The translations under genes were made by a program, and so were the position numbers. DNA of 64,000 bases from Rhodococcus sp. SMB37 (GTDB lineage Bacteria > Actinomycetota > Actinomycetes > Mycobacteriales > Mycobacteriaceae): assembly GCF_004345605.1 (NCBI RefSeq), contig NZ_SLVY01000004.1, positions 124,001-188,000 on the forward strand, read 5' to 3'. The notes below the pieces were generated by a model. It made no database searches. It worked only from the letters and a program-made list of their open reading frames with translations, and had not been told where the DNA came from. Within the stretch, counting starts at the first letter, position 1. The number at the start of each line of letters is the position of its first letter. Below are positions 36,021-45,566 of the stretch, piece by piece.

Positions 36021-38129
36021 ATGTCCACCACCACCCTCGAGCAACCCACAGGCGGACCGCCGGGCGACGGCGAGCCGACCGAAGCCGACCTCGCTCGTGC
36101 CCGCAAGGAAGAAATCGGCCGGTACGTCGCGGTCTTCGTCATGCCCTTCCTGATGGTCGGGATGATGATCACCGGGTACCTCGCCGCGATGCACGCTCCG
36201 GCGCCGAACAACATGCCGATCGCCGTGGCCGGGTCGACCGAGCAGGCCGTCCAGTTCGCTCGCACGCTCGAGGACGCCGATCCCGATGCCGTCGACATCC
36301 GGGTCGTATCCACGGCCGACGAAGCGCGCGACCTCGTCTTCGCCCGTGAGGTTGCGGGCGCGGTGTCGCTGTCGGATACCGGGACCGCCACGGTCTACAC
36401 CGCGGGTGCCGCGGGTGCCTCTCAATCGTCCACCGTCACCGGCCTGCTGGCGCCACAGGTGATCGGTCAAGGGCTCGATCTGGTCGCCGAAGATCTGGCA
36501 CCGCTGCCCGCCAACGACACCGCAGGCCTTGCCGCGATGTTCATGGCCACAGGTCTGATGCTTGCGGGCTACATGCCGTGGAGCATCACGTTGTCGAACT
36601 CACCCGAGTTGCTTCGCACACGCCGTGCGATTCCGCTTCTCGCCGGTTGGTCCGCGCTGATCTCCGCGCTCGTGTGGTTCGTCGCCGGCCCGGTGCTCGG
36701 CGCCATCGAAGGGCATACCGCTACGATCCTGGGCATCTCCTGGCTCGCGGTATTCGCCGTGGGATCGGTGCAGCTGTTCCTCACCAAGATCTTCGGTCCG
36801 ATGGCCGTGCTGGTCGGCATGCTCTTCATCATGGTGCTCGGCGTTCCCGCGTCCAACATGGGCATGTCGATCTACACGTTGCCCTCGCTCTACCCGACGT
36901 TGCATGCCTTCCTGCCGACGGCGGCGGCCGGTGAGGCGCTCCGCTCGGTCCTGTACTTCGATGGTGACGGACTCGGTTCGTATGTTCTCGTCCTGGTGAT
37001 CGGTGCGGTGCTCGCGCTCGCCGCGACCCTCGGTGTCGATGCGATCAAGCGCAAGCGCAACCCCGACGGGGGCGACCCGGAGATCACGGTGGCCTCACTC
37101 ACCGCAGGCCCGCGCCCCGAGCGCAATTGGGTCCGCTACCTCACTCTCGGATTCTTCCCGCTCGCGATGGTCGTCATGATGTTCTCGATCATGCTCGGCG
37201 CGATGTACCAGCCTGCGCCGCGTGAGATGCCCGTCACCGTGGTGGCGGCGACGATGGAGCAGGCCGAACAGACCGTGGCCGGACTCGAACAGAACATGAC
37301 CGGACTGTTCGAGTTGACCGCGTCCGATTCCGTCGACGAAGCGAGCGCCGCCGTTGCGGACCGCAGCGTTGTCGCCGCGTACGTGCTGCCTTCGGTCGAG
37401 TCGCCGACTGCGACGCTGATCACCAGTCAGGCCGCCGGTATGAGCCAACAGCAGGTGGTGGCGATGACGTTCGAGCAGGTCTCTGCTGGGATGCAGGTGC
37501 CGCTCGCCACGGAGGATCTTGCGCCGCTCCCGGATTCCGACACCATGGGCACGGTCACGATGTATGTCGCGATGGGCTGGATCATGTCCGGGTTCATGCT
37601 CGCCGTGGTGGGCAACAGCGCCGCTCCGGCGGCCATGCGCCTGAAGAAGTTGCTCCCGATCGCAGCCGGTTTCTCGGTGTTCATGTCGCTTGTCGTATGG
37701 GTGATCGCCGATCCGATCACCGGTGCCGTCGACGGCCATTTCCTGCAGCTGTTCGGTACCGGAATCGTCGCGATCTTCTGCACAGCAATGTTCTCCACGT
37801 TGCTCACCAGGCTGTTCGGGATGCTCGCGGTCATTCCTGCCGTCGCGATCCTGATGTTCCTGGGTGTACCTGCGTCGAACGGTGCGATGTCGGTCTACAT
37901 GAGCCCCGAGATCTTCCGCGTGCTGCACGACATTCTGCCGATGCCCGCGGCCGTCGAGTCGATCCGATCGATCGTGTACTTCGGTGCGGACTCCGTGGGC
38001 ACCCATCTGGTGACGTTCGCGATCTGGGGCATCGTCTCGCTCCTGTGTGTGATCGCGCTCGACACCCTGCGTGGCCGCAAGAAGGCGGAGGACTCGGTGA
38101 CCGCGGGGGAATCGGTCGACGCCCCCTAG
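36021..38129 (+). CDS. Internally duplicated membrane protein, YhgE/Pip or ABC-2-like
   Basis: The 702-residue protein consists of two homologous halves, about 31-355 and 369-690. Each half has an N-terminal membrane helix, a soluble domain of about 110 residues (starting APNNMPIAV and APREMPVTV), and then about five membrane helices including LGVPASNMGMSIY and LGVPASNGAMSVY, with EALRSVLYFDGDG matched by ESIRSIVYFGADS. The topology resembles YhgE/Pip or ABC-2-type permease subunits but without an ATPase; I cannot assign a substrate. ATG 36021 has a GAGGAG site. It is likely controlled by the divergent TetR gene and may export toxic or lipid-like compounds (inference). Confidence 0.75.
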   Translation: MSTTTLEQPTGGPPGDGEPTEADLARARKEEIGRYVAVFVMPFLMVGMMITGYLAAMHAPAPNNMPIAVAGSTEQAVQFARTLEDADPDAVDIRVVSTADEARDLVFAREVAGAVSLSDTGTATVYTAGAAGASQSSTVTGLLAPQVIGQGLDLVAEDLAPLPANDTAGLAAMFMATGLMLAGYMPWSITLSNSPELLRTRRAIPLLAGWSALISALVWFVAGPVLGAIEGHTATILGISWLAVFAVGSVQLFLTKIFGPMAVLVGMLFIMVLGVPASNMGMSIYTLPSLYPTLHAFLPTAAAGEALRSVLYFDGDGLGSYVLVLVIGAVLALAATLGVDAIKRKRNPDGGDPEITVASLTAGPRPERNWVRYLTLGFFPLAMVVMMFSIMLGAMYQPAPREMPVTVVAATMEQAEQTVAGLEQNMTGLFELTASDSVDEASAAVADRSVVAAYVLPSVESPTATLITSQAAGMSQQQVVAMTFEQVSAGMQVPLATEDLAPLPDSDTMGTVTMYVAMGWIMSGFMLAVVGNSAAPAAMRLKKLLPIAAGFSVFMSLVVWVIADPITGAVDGHFLQLFGTGIVAIFCTAMFSTLLTRLFGMLAVIPAVAILMFLGVPASNGAMSVYMSPEIFRVLHDILPMPAAVESIRSIVYFGADSVGTHLVTFAIWGIVSLLCVIALDTLRGRKKAEDSVTAGESVDAP

Positions 38130-39061
38130 GCGCCGGCGACCGGAGCGAGCATCAGTGACGGCGACTCGATGCCACTGGAATCGAACGCCTCGAGTACCGC
38201 GCCGGTGAGCGCGCGCCGGACCGCCCACTGCTTGCCGGCCCGCACCCGTACGGTGAGGCGCAGGGTGACCGCACCTGCCGTCACCGAGTTCACTCCGAGG
38301 AGTTCCGGCTTCTCGAGAACGAACGCGGCGAGGTCGTCACGTTCGACCGTGTCCAGCACCGCCCTGAAGGCGACCTGCTGGGCACGGTCGACGTTTGCGG
38401 TGGGGGCGACGGGAACGTCGACGACTGCGACCGCGTGGCCCTGGCTCATATTGCCGACGCGCAGTATTTCCCCGTTGCGGCAGTACCAGAGGGTGCCGTC
38501 GATGTCGCGAATGGTGGTCACGCGGAGCCCGACGGATTCGACCGTGCCGATCGCGTCGCCCACGTCGACCACATCACCTACGCCGTATTGGTCCTCGAGC
38601 AGCATGAACATGCCGGAGATGAAATCCCGGACGAGGTTCTGCGCGCCGAAACCGAGCGCGACACCCGCGATGCCGGCCGACGCGATGAACGGTGCGACGT
38701 TGAACCCGAGCGTGGCGAGGGTCTGCAACACGACCCAGGCGAGCACCACGATCGAGACACCCGACTTGAACACCGAACCGATGGTCTGCGCCCGTTGGAT
38801 GCGACGTTCGCGCACGGCCGGGTCGCCGATACCGACACCGTTCCTGGCCGCACGTTCTTGGAGCGGTCGCAGGATCGATCGTTTGGTGCTGGTGTCCTCG
38901 TCGACCGTAGGTCGCGGCTTGGTCATGCGATCGATCACCTTGTGCAGCACATAGCGCAGAAGCACCGCCACGACGATGTAACTCAGGATCGTCAGTGGAC
39001 GGTCGATCAACCAGTCGCGGTGGGTATCGGTCAGTTCGAAGGACAGGAGCGAGATAGACAT
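38126..39061 (-). CDS. MscS family mechanosensitive ion channel
   Basis: From ATG 39061 the protein is 311 residues. An N-terminal membrane helix (RPLTILSYIVVAVLLRYVL) is followed by two more (VFKSGVSIVVLAWVVLQTL; GFNVAPFIASAGIAGVALGF). The pore helix GVALGFGAQNLVRDFISGMF is a textbook MscS TM3 with its Gly/Ala packing. The beta domain follows (DQYGVGDVVDVGDAIGTVES), then the alpha/beta domain. Such channels open under membrane tension to release solutes at hypo-osmotic shock. Its stop codon shares the palindrome CTAG with the stop of the converging gene. Confidence 0.9.
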   Translation of the reverse strand: MSISLLSFELTDTHRDWLIDRPLTILSYIVVAVLLRYVLHKVIDRMTKPRPTVDEDTSTKRSILRPLQERAARNGVGIGDPAVRERRIQRAQTIGSVFKSGVSIVVLAWVVLQTLATLGFNVAPFIASAGIAGVALGFGAQNLVRDFISGMFMLLEDQYGVGDVVDVGDAIGTVESVGLRVTTIRDIDGTLWYCRNGEILRVGNMSQGHAVAVVDVPVAPTANVDRAQQVAFRAVLDTVERDDLAAFVLEKPELLGVNSVTAGAVTLRLTVRVRAGKQWAVRRALTGAVLEAFDSSGIESPSLMLAPVAGA

Positions 39062-39107
39062 TGCCTCGATGTTATCAATCCGTGACCATTGCTGCGAGGA
39101 GCGACGC

Positions 39108-39773
39108 TCACGCGAAGACGACGAGCCACACCGCCACCGCATGACACAGTGCCGCGATCACGGTCGCCGCGTGGAAGAACTCGTGGTGCCCGAACGTCGA
39201 GGGCCATGGGTTCGGCCACTTCGTCGCGTAGAGGATCGCTCCGCCGCTGTAGAACAACCCGCCCACGAGGAGCAGGACCATCGGGGCGACTCCCGCTTCG
39301 GACACGAGGTCGCCGGCCACGGGAACGATCGCCCAACCGAGCAGAAGGTAGAGGGGCACCCCCATCCATCGCGGAGCGGTCGGCCACAGCATCTTCAGCG
39401 CGACACCGGCCGCTGCTCCGGTCCACACGATCGCCAGGAGGGTGCGTCCGGTCTCGGGCGGCAGTGCGAGCGTCGCGAACGGCGTGTAGCTGCCCGCGAT
39501 GAACACGAAGATCATCGAATGATCGGCGCGTTTCATCCACATCCGATGTCGGGGATCCGACCAATGTACGCGGTGGTAGAGGGCGCTGACGCCGAAGACG
39601 CCGCACACCGTGATGCTGTAGATCGTGGTCGGCCACGTTGCAGCGGGATTCGTCACCGCGGCGACGCTCACCAGGACGATTCCCGCGACCACTGCGGCCC
39701 CGAATGCCCAGAGGTGGATCCACCCCCGCATGCGGGGCTTGACGGGCAGTTCGTCGATTCCGAAGACCGTCAT
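39108..39773 (-). CDS. Hemolysin III / PAQR family membrane protein (YqfA-like)
   Basis: The 221-residue protein from ATG 39773 has seven membrane helices and the family signatures: SALYHRVHW with a conserved Ser-x3-His, KRADHSMIFVFIAGSYTPF, and HHEFFHAATVIAALCH at the C-terminus. The His and Asp residues in these motifs form a metal site in PAQR proteins, where a hydrolase or ceramidase-like activity has been proposed. Hemolytic activity is not implied. It corresponds in place and orientation to M. tuberculosis Rv1085c. The upstream ATG at 39875 would cover the promoter region. Confidence 0.88.
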   Translation of the reverse strand: MTVFGIDELPVKPRMRGWIHLWAFGAAVVAGIVLVSVAAVTNPAATWPTTIYSITVCGVFGVSALYHRVHWSDPRHRMWMKRADHSMIFVFIAGSYTPFATLALPPETGRTLLAIVWTGAAAGVALKMLWPTAPRWMGVPLYLLLGWAIVPVAGDLVSEAGVAPMVLLLVGGLFYSGGAILYATKWPNPWPSTFGHHEFFHAATVIAALCHAVAVWLVVFA

Positions 39774-39929
39774 TCCTGCGGATCCTTCCCGACCGGTCAG
39801 TAACCTACGGCTGCGTAGGTTTGTTGGATTCACGCTACCGGGATGTGTGCGGAGCGCGCGAGTGGTGTTGCCCACCGCCGCAACCGCGGCAACTCGTGGG
39901 CGTAATGTGACTCACGTGGTGATGACGCG

Positions 39930-40697
39930 GTGAGACTCAGCGGCGTGCTGTACGGGCTCTACGAACGGCGGTTGCTCAGGGAGCTCGAAGGTGCTCGACA
40001 TCCGCGACACGTCGCGGTGATGTGCGACGGAAATCGCCGATGGGCGCGAGAGAACGGGTTCACGGACGTCGCTCACGGACATCGCATGGGTGCCCGCAAG
40101 ATCGCCGAATTGCTGAGCTGGTGCGACGCCGCAGGCATCGAGACCGCGACGATCTATCTGCTCTCCACCGAGAATCTCCGTCGCGACCCGGAGGAGCTCG
40201 ACGCGCTCCTCGAGATCATCGCCGACGTCGTCGAAGAGATCTCGGCGCCGGATCAGAACTGGAGCGTGAAGATCGTCGGCACTCCCGAACTGCTGCCGGA
40301 CGATCACGCAACCCGGTTGCGTGCGGCCGCAGCCGGGACCGCGGGTCGTACCGGCACGCACGTCAACGTCGCTGTCGGATACGGCGGTCGGCAGGAGATC
40401 GTCGACGCGGTGCAGGCACTGCTGCGGAAGAAGCAGGCCGACGGACTGTCGGGCGACGACCTGATCGACGCGGTCACCGTAGACGGCGTCGACAGCCATC
40501 TCTACACCTCGGGGCAGCCCGACCCGGATCTCGTCATCCGCACCTCCGGTGAGCAGCGCCTCTCGGGTTTTCTGCTGTGGCAGAGCGCGTACTCGGAGAT
40601 CTGGTTCACCGAGGCGTACTGGCCCGAGTTCCGGCGGGTCGACTTCCTGCGCGCCCTCCGCGACTTCGCGGCGCGGCACCGCCGATTCGGCGTCTGA
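39930..40697 (+). CDS. Short-chain (Z)-isoprenyl diphosphate synthase (Z-FPP synthase-like)
   Basis: The 255-residue cis-prenyltransferase adds isopentenyl diphosphate to an allylic diphosphate in the cytoplasm. The diphosphate-binding motif MCDGNRRWAR is at 31-40 with catalytic Asp33; STENLRRDPEELD and RTSGEQRLSGFLLWQSAYSE give the second and third conserved regions. The order of genes (after hemolysin III, before coaA) matches M. tuberculosis Rv1086, a (2Z,6E)-farnesyl diphosphate synthase that primes decaprenyl phosphate synthesis. A long-chain UppS role cannot be excluded by sequence. Start GTG 39930. Confidence 0.88.
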   Translation: MRLSGVLYGLYERRLLRELEGARHPRHVAVMCDGNRRWARENGFTDVAHGHRMGARKIAELLSWCDAAGIETATIYLLSTENLRRDPEELDALLEIIADVVEEISAPDQNWSVKIVGTPELLPDDHATRLRAAAAGTAGRTGTHVNVAVGYGGRQEIVDAVQALLRKKQADGLSGDDLIDAVTVDGVDSHLYTSGQPDPDLVIRTSGEQRLSGFLLWQSAYSEIWFTEAYWPEFRRVDFLRALRDFAARHRRFGV

Positions 40698-40706
40698 CCG
40701 GGTCGG

Positions 40707-41639
40707 TCAGATCTTACGGAGCCGCAACCTGTTGATGGAGTGGTTGGCGTCTTTGCGCAGCACGAGTGTCGCGCGCGGCCGGGTCGGCAGGATGTTCTCC
40801 ACCAGGTTCGGCAGGTTGATCGAGTGCCACAGCTCTTTCGCGGCGCTCACCGCGTCGCGATCGGACAGTCCCGCGTAGTGATGGAAATGTGCGTCGGGGT
40901 TGGAGAACGACGTCTTCCGCAGGGCGAGAAACCTGTCGACGTACCACTTCTCGATGTCCTCGATGCGGGCGTCGACGTAGATCGAGAAGTCGAAGAGATC
41001 GGACACCATCAGGCGGGGGCCGGTCTGCAGGACGTTGAGGCCCTCGATGATGAGGATATCCGGCTGCCGCACCACGTGGTACTGGCCGGGGATGACGTCG
41101 TACGAGATGTGTGAATAGAGCGGGGCCGCAACCTCTTCGGCACCCGACTTCACCTCTGTGACGAAACGCAGCAGTTTGCGCCGGTCGTAGCTTTCCGGGA
41201 AGCCCTTCCGGTGCATGATGTTCCGGCGGATCAGTTCCTTCGACGGATACAGGAATCCGTCGGTGGTCACCAGATCGACGCGGGGATGATGCTCCCATCG
41301 CGCCAGCAGCGCTTGAAGCACGCGCGCGGTGGTGGATTTGCCCACGGCGACCGAACCCGCGACGCCGATGACGAACGGCACTTGGCGGTCGGGGTGTTTC
41401 TCCCCGAGGAAGGTCGCGGTCGCTGCGAACAGGCGCTGCCGCGCCGCGACCTGAAGGTGGATCAGACGAGCGAGAGGTAGGTACACCTCGGCGACTTCGG
41501 CGAGGTCGATCTGCTCACCGAGCCCGCGTAGCCCCACGAGTTCGTCCTCGGTGAGGACGAGCGGTGTGGACTTGCGCAGCGTCCGCCACTGCTTGCGGTC
41601 GAACTCGACGTACGGGCTGGGTTCGCTCAGACGCGCCAT
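40707..41639 (-). CDS. coaA: Type I pantothenate kinase
   Basis: CoaA phosphorylates pantothenate in the first and controlling step of coenzyme A synthesis. The 310-residue protein starts [18 protein letters not shown] as in mycobacteria, which fixes the start at ATG 41639 (GGAGGG eight bases upstream). The P-loop GSVAVGKS is at 95-102 with catalytic Lys101. Later are TTDGFLYP, the pantothenate-contacting [13 protein letters not shown] and [15 protein letters not shown]. CoA feedback is expected for this class. It converges on the Z-FPP synthase gene, nine bases apart, as in M. tuberculosis (Rv1092c). Confidence 0.94.
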   Translation of the reverse strand: MARLSEPSPYVEFDRKQWRTLRKSTPLVLTEDELVGLRGLGEQIDLAEVAEVYLPLARLIHLQVAARQRLFAATATFLGEKHPDRQVPFVIGVAGSVAVGKSTTARVLQALLARWEHHPRVDLVTTDGFLYPSKELIRRNIMHRKGFPESYDRRKLLRFVTEVKSGAEEVAAPLYSHISYDVIPGQYHVVRQPDILIIEGLNVLQTGPRLMVSDLFDFSIYVDARIEDIEKWYVDRFLALRKTSFSNPDAHFHHYAGLSDRDAVSAAKELWHSINLPNLVENILPTRPRATLVLRKDANHSINRLRLRKI

Positions 41640-41814
41640 CGGCACGTCCCTCCGACGACGCCCATTCCGTCGATGCGGCCCCTGCGTGGGTCGTGGCGCT
41701 GCGTGTCCATGCAGGGGATTGTGCTCGCTGACACAGGATGATGCGTCGCCGGGGTCCCCGCACGCAGCGGAACCGCGCGTCGTCCAGGCGGGGGAGCGAC
41801 TAGGGTTGCCGGGT

Positions 41815-43017
41815 ATGGGATCGGACGCATTCGTACGGGAATACCTGCTGCTGGGGCTGGCTTTCGACCGCCTCGAAGAAGGATTCGTCGACGCTTATAC
41901 CGGCGACCCGGAGTTGCGTCGTCGAACAGAGAACGCTCCCGCACCGGTTCCTCGTGATTTATCCCACACGGCGAAGCGGCTCCGCGAAGAACTTCCGGCT
42001 GCGGGACTCTCGGACGAGCGGACCCGGTTTCTCGATGCCCACCTGCGGGCACTGGACTGTTCCGCCCGCAAGTTCGCAGGCGACGACATCGGATTCGTCG
42101 ACGAGGTCGAGGCCTATTTCGATGTGCACATCGAGCCCGGAAACGAGGACGACTACCGCGACGCGCATCGTCGCCTCGACGCGCTCCTGCCGCCGGGAGG
42201 GGGCAGTGGAGTGTCGCTCGCCGAGCGGCTGCAGACTCATCGCAAAACCGAGGTGATCCCCGCCGACCGGCTCGCAGAATGCGTCGAGGCGTTCTCGAGC
42301 GCGCTCCGCGACAAGGTCCGCGCGGTGTACCCGCTGCCGGAGACCGAACGCGTCGAATACGAGGTGGTCGGCGACAAGCCGTGGTCCGGGTTCAACTACT
42401 ACCTCGGCGACTACCGGTCGCGGGTCGCGATCAACTCCGACCTCGAGCAGCAGATGTCGAATCTGCCGCGGCTGATCGCGCACGAGGCCTACCCCGGGCA
42501 TCACACCGAACACTGCCGGAAGGAGGCGGGCCTCGTCGCCGCCGGGCAGGGTGAGCAGACGTTGTTCCTCGTCAACACCCCGCAGTGCCTCATGGCCGAG
42601 GGGCTGGCGGACCTCGCGCTCGAGGCGATCGTCGGGCCGGGGTGGGGACTCTGGGCGCAGGAGATCTACGCGGATCTCGGTCTGCGCTTCGACGGGGAAC
42701 TGGCCGAGCAACTGGGGGCGGCGTCCGCCGGGCTGCTGTCGGTGCGTCAGGACGCCGCGCTGCTCCTGCACGACCGCGGGCGCAGCCACGACGACGTCGC
42801 CGAGTTCCTGCAGCGCTGGTCGCTGTCGAGCCCGGAACGCGCGCGGCAATCGTTGCGGTTCCTGTCGTCACCGCTGTGGCGCGCTTACATCAGCACCTAC
42901 GTCGAGGGCTACCGGCTGCTCGGTGGGTGGCTTGCTCAGGCCCCGGTCGGTGTCGAGCGGTCCGAACGCTTCCTCCGCCTGCTCGACGAGCCGCTCGTGC
43001 CGAGTTCGCTGCGGTGA
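41815..43017 (+). CDS. DUF885-type metallopeptidase-like protein
   Basis: The 400-residue protein from ATG 41815 contains [11 protein letters not shown] at 223-233, a zinc-binding gluzincin-like motif of the DUF885 family, in which His223, Glu224 and His229/230 are the metal and catalytic candidates and a downstream Glu ([10 protein letters not shown], near residue 260) is the third ligand. The whole length is helical; [19 protein letters not shown] precedes the motif. There is no signal peptide, so it is probably cytoplasmic. A peptidase or deacylase role is inferred from the motif. It lies between coaA and glyA. Confidence 0.8.
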   Translation: MGSDAFVREYLLLGLAFDRLEEGFVDAYTGDPELRRRTENAPAPVPRDLSHTAKRLREELPAAGLSDERTRFLDAHLRALDCSARKFAGDDIGFVDEVEAYFDVHIEPGNEDDYRDAHRRLDALLPPGGGSGVSLAERLQTHRKTEVIPADRLAECVEAFSSALRDKVRAVYPLPETERVEYEVVGDKPWSGFNYYLGDYRSRVAINSDLEQQMSNLPRLIAHEAYPGHHTEHCRKEAGLVAAGQGEQTLFLVNTPQCLMAEGLADLALEAIVGPGWGLWAQEIYADLGLRFDGELAEQLGAASAGLLSVRQDAALLLHDRGRSHDDVAEFLQRWSLSSPERARQSLRFLSSPLWRAYISTYVEGYRLLGGWLAQAPVGVERSERFLRLLDEPLVPSSLR

Positions 43018-43111
43018 CCCCGGTCACCTGCGGGGACCGGGTTCCTCGAATGGAGGTGTGGTTCGTAGACTGGAAGCCGTATCCTGCCGCCCTCAGCTTG
43101 GAGAATCCTCG

Positions 43112-44407
43112 ATGACAACTGTGCCCGGCACTGACGTCAACACCGCCTCACTCGCCGATCTCGACCCGGAGGTCGCGCAGGCGATGGCCGGCGAGTTGTC
43201 TCGTCAGCGCGACACCCTCGAGATGATCGCGTCGGAGAACTTCGTGCCGCGCGCGGTCCTGCAGGCTCAGGGCAGCGTCCTGACCAACAAGTACGCCGAG
43301 GGCTACCCCGGTCGCCGCTACTACGGCGGCTGCGAGCATGTCGACGTCGTCGAGGATCTTGCCCGCAACCGTGCGAAGGAACTGTTCGGCGCCGAGTTCG
43401 CCAACGTTCAGCCGCACTCGGGCGCGCAGGCCAACGCAGCAGTGCTGATGGCGCTCATGACGCCGGGGGAGAAGCTCCTCGGTCTCGACCTCGCGCACGG
43501 CGGTCACCTCACGCACGGCATGAAGCTCAACTTCTCCGGCAAGTTGTACGACGTCGCGTCCTACGGGGTCAGCAAGGACGATCACCGCATCGACATGGAC
43601 GAGGTCCGCGATATCGCGCTTCGTGAGAAGCCGAAGGTCATCGTCGCGGGCTGGTCGGCGTACCCGCGGCAGCAGGATTTCGCGGCCTTCCGGTCGATCG
43701 CCGACGAGGTCGGTGCCTACCTGTGGGTCGACATGGCGCACTTCGCGGGTCTGGTCGCTGCGGGTCTGCATCCGTCGCCCGTTCCGTACGCCGACGTCGT
43801 GTCCACCACGGTGCACAAGACTCTCGGTGGTCCCCGGTCCGGCCTGATTCTCGCCAAGAAGGAGTGGGCCAAGAAGCTCAACTCCGCGGTGTTCCCCGGC
43901 CAGCAGGGCGGTCCGCTGATGCATGCGATCGCTGCGAAGGCCGTCGCTCTGAAGATCGCTGCGGGCGAGGAGTTCAAGGACCGCCAGCAGCGCACGCTGT
44001 CGGGCGCCCGCATCCTGGCCGAGCGGCTGTCGCAGGCCGATGTGGCGGACAAGGGCATCTCGGTTCTGACCGGCGGCACCGATGTCCACCTGGTTCTCGT
44101 CGATCTGCGCAACTCGCAGCTCGACGGACAGCAGGGTGAGGACGCGTTGCACGAGGTCGGCATCACGGTCAACCGCAATGCGGTGCCGTTCGACCCGCGC
44201 CCGCCGATGACCACCTCGGGCCTGCGCATCGGTACTCCGGCGCTCGCGACCCGCGGCTTCGGCGACGAGCAGTTCACCGAGGTCGCCGACATCATCGCGC
44301 AGACCCTCGTCGGTGGCGCCGATCTCGACACGCTGCGTGCCCGCGTGAGCAAGCTGGCGCAGGACATCCCGCTGTACGAGGGCTTGGAGGACTGGCCCCT
44401 GATCTGA
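43112..44407 (+). CDS. glyA: Serine hydroxymethyltransferase
   Basis: The 431-residue PLP enzyme interconverts serine and glycine while transferring a one-carbon unit to tetrahydrofolate. Lys236 in [13 protein letters not shown] forms the Schiff base; MIASENFV and YPGRRYYGG at the N-terminus and [13 protein letters not shown] before the lysine are family signatures. ATG 43112 follows GGAGAA. An upstream in-frame extension of about 560 bases overlaps the DUF885 gene and is not coding. A hairpin terminator follows the stop. It matches M. tuberculosis glyA1 (Rv1093). Confidence 0.95.
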   Translation: MTTVPGTDVNTASLADLDPEVAQAMAGELSRQRDTLEMIASENFVPRAVLQAQGSVLTNKYAEGYPGRRYYGGCEHVDVVEDLARNRAKELFGAEFANVQPHSGAQANAAVLMALMTPGEKLLGLDLAHGGHLTHGMKLNFSGKLYDVASYGVSKDDHRIDMDEVRDIALREKPKVIVAGWSAYPRQQDFAAFRSIADEVGAYLWVDMAHFAGLVAAGLHPSPVPYADVVSTTVHKTLGGPRSGLILAKKEWAKKLNSAVFPGQQGGPLMHAIAAKAVALKIAAGEEFKDRQQRTLSGARILAERLSQADVADKGISVLTGGTDVHLVLVDLRNSQLDGQQGEDALHEVGITVNRNAVPFDPRPPMTTSGLRIGTPALATRGFGDEQFTEVADIIAQTLVGGADLDTLRARVSKLAQDIPLYEGLEDWPLI

Positions 44408-44447
44408 GTCGCGTAGACCGGGTTTCCGGTCTCGACCAGCTCTTCGT

Positions 44448-44489
44448 GTGAGCCCGGCCCGTACCGACATCGGTGCGGGCCGGGCTCAC
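44448..44489 (+). terminator. Hairpin terminator after glyA
   Basis: GTGAGCCCGGCCCGTACCG pairs with CGGTGCGGGCCGGGCTCAC (one G-T wobble) around ACAT, followed by GTCCTTTGTC. It separates glyA from the iron-box promoter. Confidence 0.88.
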
Positions 44490-44541
44490 GTCCTTTGTCG
44501 TTCGGTTTCGGGCGTGTCCGCCACCCACCCCGAACAGTGGA

Positions 44542-44560
44542 TTAGGGTAGCCTATGCTCC
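44542..44560 (+). promoter_or_regulatory. IdeR/DtxR-like iron box
   Basis: TTAGGGTAGCCTATGCTCC agrees with the IdeR consensus TTAGGTTAGSCTAACCTAA at about 14 of 19 positions, including the whole left half but one base and the centre TAGCCTA. It lies 73 bases upstream of the isochorismatase start, a normal operator distance. Iron-loaded IdeR would repress the gene. Confidence 0.6.
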
Positions 44561-44632
44561 GTTGCGGCTGTGTCGATGGCTGCACATGTTCGAGACCACC
44601 TTTGTGCCCCGAGACCAGAAGGACGACGCCGC

Positions 44633-45316
44633 ATGGCCATTCCCGCCATCTCCCCGTACTCGATGCCCACCCGTGACGAACTCCCGGACGCCAGAGTGGA
44701 GTGGGCCCTCGATGCTTCGCGTTCGGTCCTGCTGATCCACGACATGCAGAAGTACTTCATCGACGCCTACCAGCCGGACGTCGAACCGCTGTCCGTTGTG
44801 GTCCCCAACATCGTTCGAATCCGTGAGGCCTGCAAGGCAGCGGGAGTGCCCGTCGTCTACACGATGCAGCCGGGCGACCAGCACCCCTCCCGCCGCGGCA
44901 TCCTCGCCGACTTCTGGGGCACTGGCCTGACCACGGGCCGCGACACCGAAGTGATCGACGAACTGACCCCAGACCTCTCCGACATCCAGGTCACCAAGTG
45001 GCGCTACTCGGCATTCCAGCGCACCGACTTCCGGCAGCTGCTCGCACACTACGGCCGTGATCAGCTGATCGTCACCGGTGTGTACGCGCACATGGGCTGC
45101 ATGCTCAGCGCGGCCGACGCGTTCATGAGCGACGTCGCGCCCTTCATGGTCGTCGACGGCACCGCAGATTTCTCCCGCGACGAGCACGTCATGGCACTCG
45201 ACTACGTCGCCAAGCGCGTCGGCCGAGTCGAGACGACCGGCGCGGTGATCGAGGCGCTCGAAGCGACGGCCCACCGCAATGCTCCGCACGACGAGCAGCT
45301 GGCCGTGACCCGGTGA
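44633..45316 (+). CDS. Isochorismatase (isochorismate lyase-hydrolase family, EntB/PhzD type)
   Basis: The 227-residue protein hydrolyses isochorismate to 2,3-dihydro-2,3-dihydroxybenzoate, a step to catecholate siderophores. [18 protein letters not shown] carries the catalytic Asp37, [13 protein letters not shown] the lysine region, and [17 protein letters not shown] the EntB-type motif in which Gly replaces the cysteine nucleophile of other family members. The C-terminal aryl-carrier domain of EntB is missing, so it resembles PhzD or a free-standing isochorismatase. No other siderophore gene is adjacent. ATG 44633 follows AGAAGGA. It sits behind an iron box. Confidence 0.87.
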   Translation: MAIPAISPYSMPTRDELPDARVEWALDASRSVLLIHDMQKYFIDAYQPDVEPLSVVVPNIVRIREACKAAGVPVVYTMQPGDQHPSRRGILADFWGTGLTTGRDTEVIDELTPDLSDIQVTKWRYSAFQRTDFRQLLAHYGRDQLIVTGVYAHMGCMLSAADAFMSDVAPFMVVDGTADFSRDEHVMALDYVAKRVGRVETTGAVIEALEATAHRNAPHDEQLAVTR

Positions 45317-45566
45317 GCCGACGCGACGACTGCGGTTAACTCAAACTTCACCGACACGCCTCACCGCTAACGAGCGGGCGGAGCGCGTCGGGGTTAGCGT
45401 CGGTGGTGTAGGCGGCGCAGTGCCGACTACACGGGAGGTCCCTGATCGTGCGGCAGAACAGTCCGAGCGAGGGGCCGGCACCCGGCCCTCGTGTCCGTGA
45501 GGACCGCCAGGGAACGACCGGCCACCGAACAATCTGCGCGGTGTCGCGCAGGTCGAGGAGCCTCAC

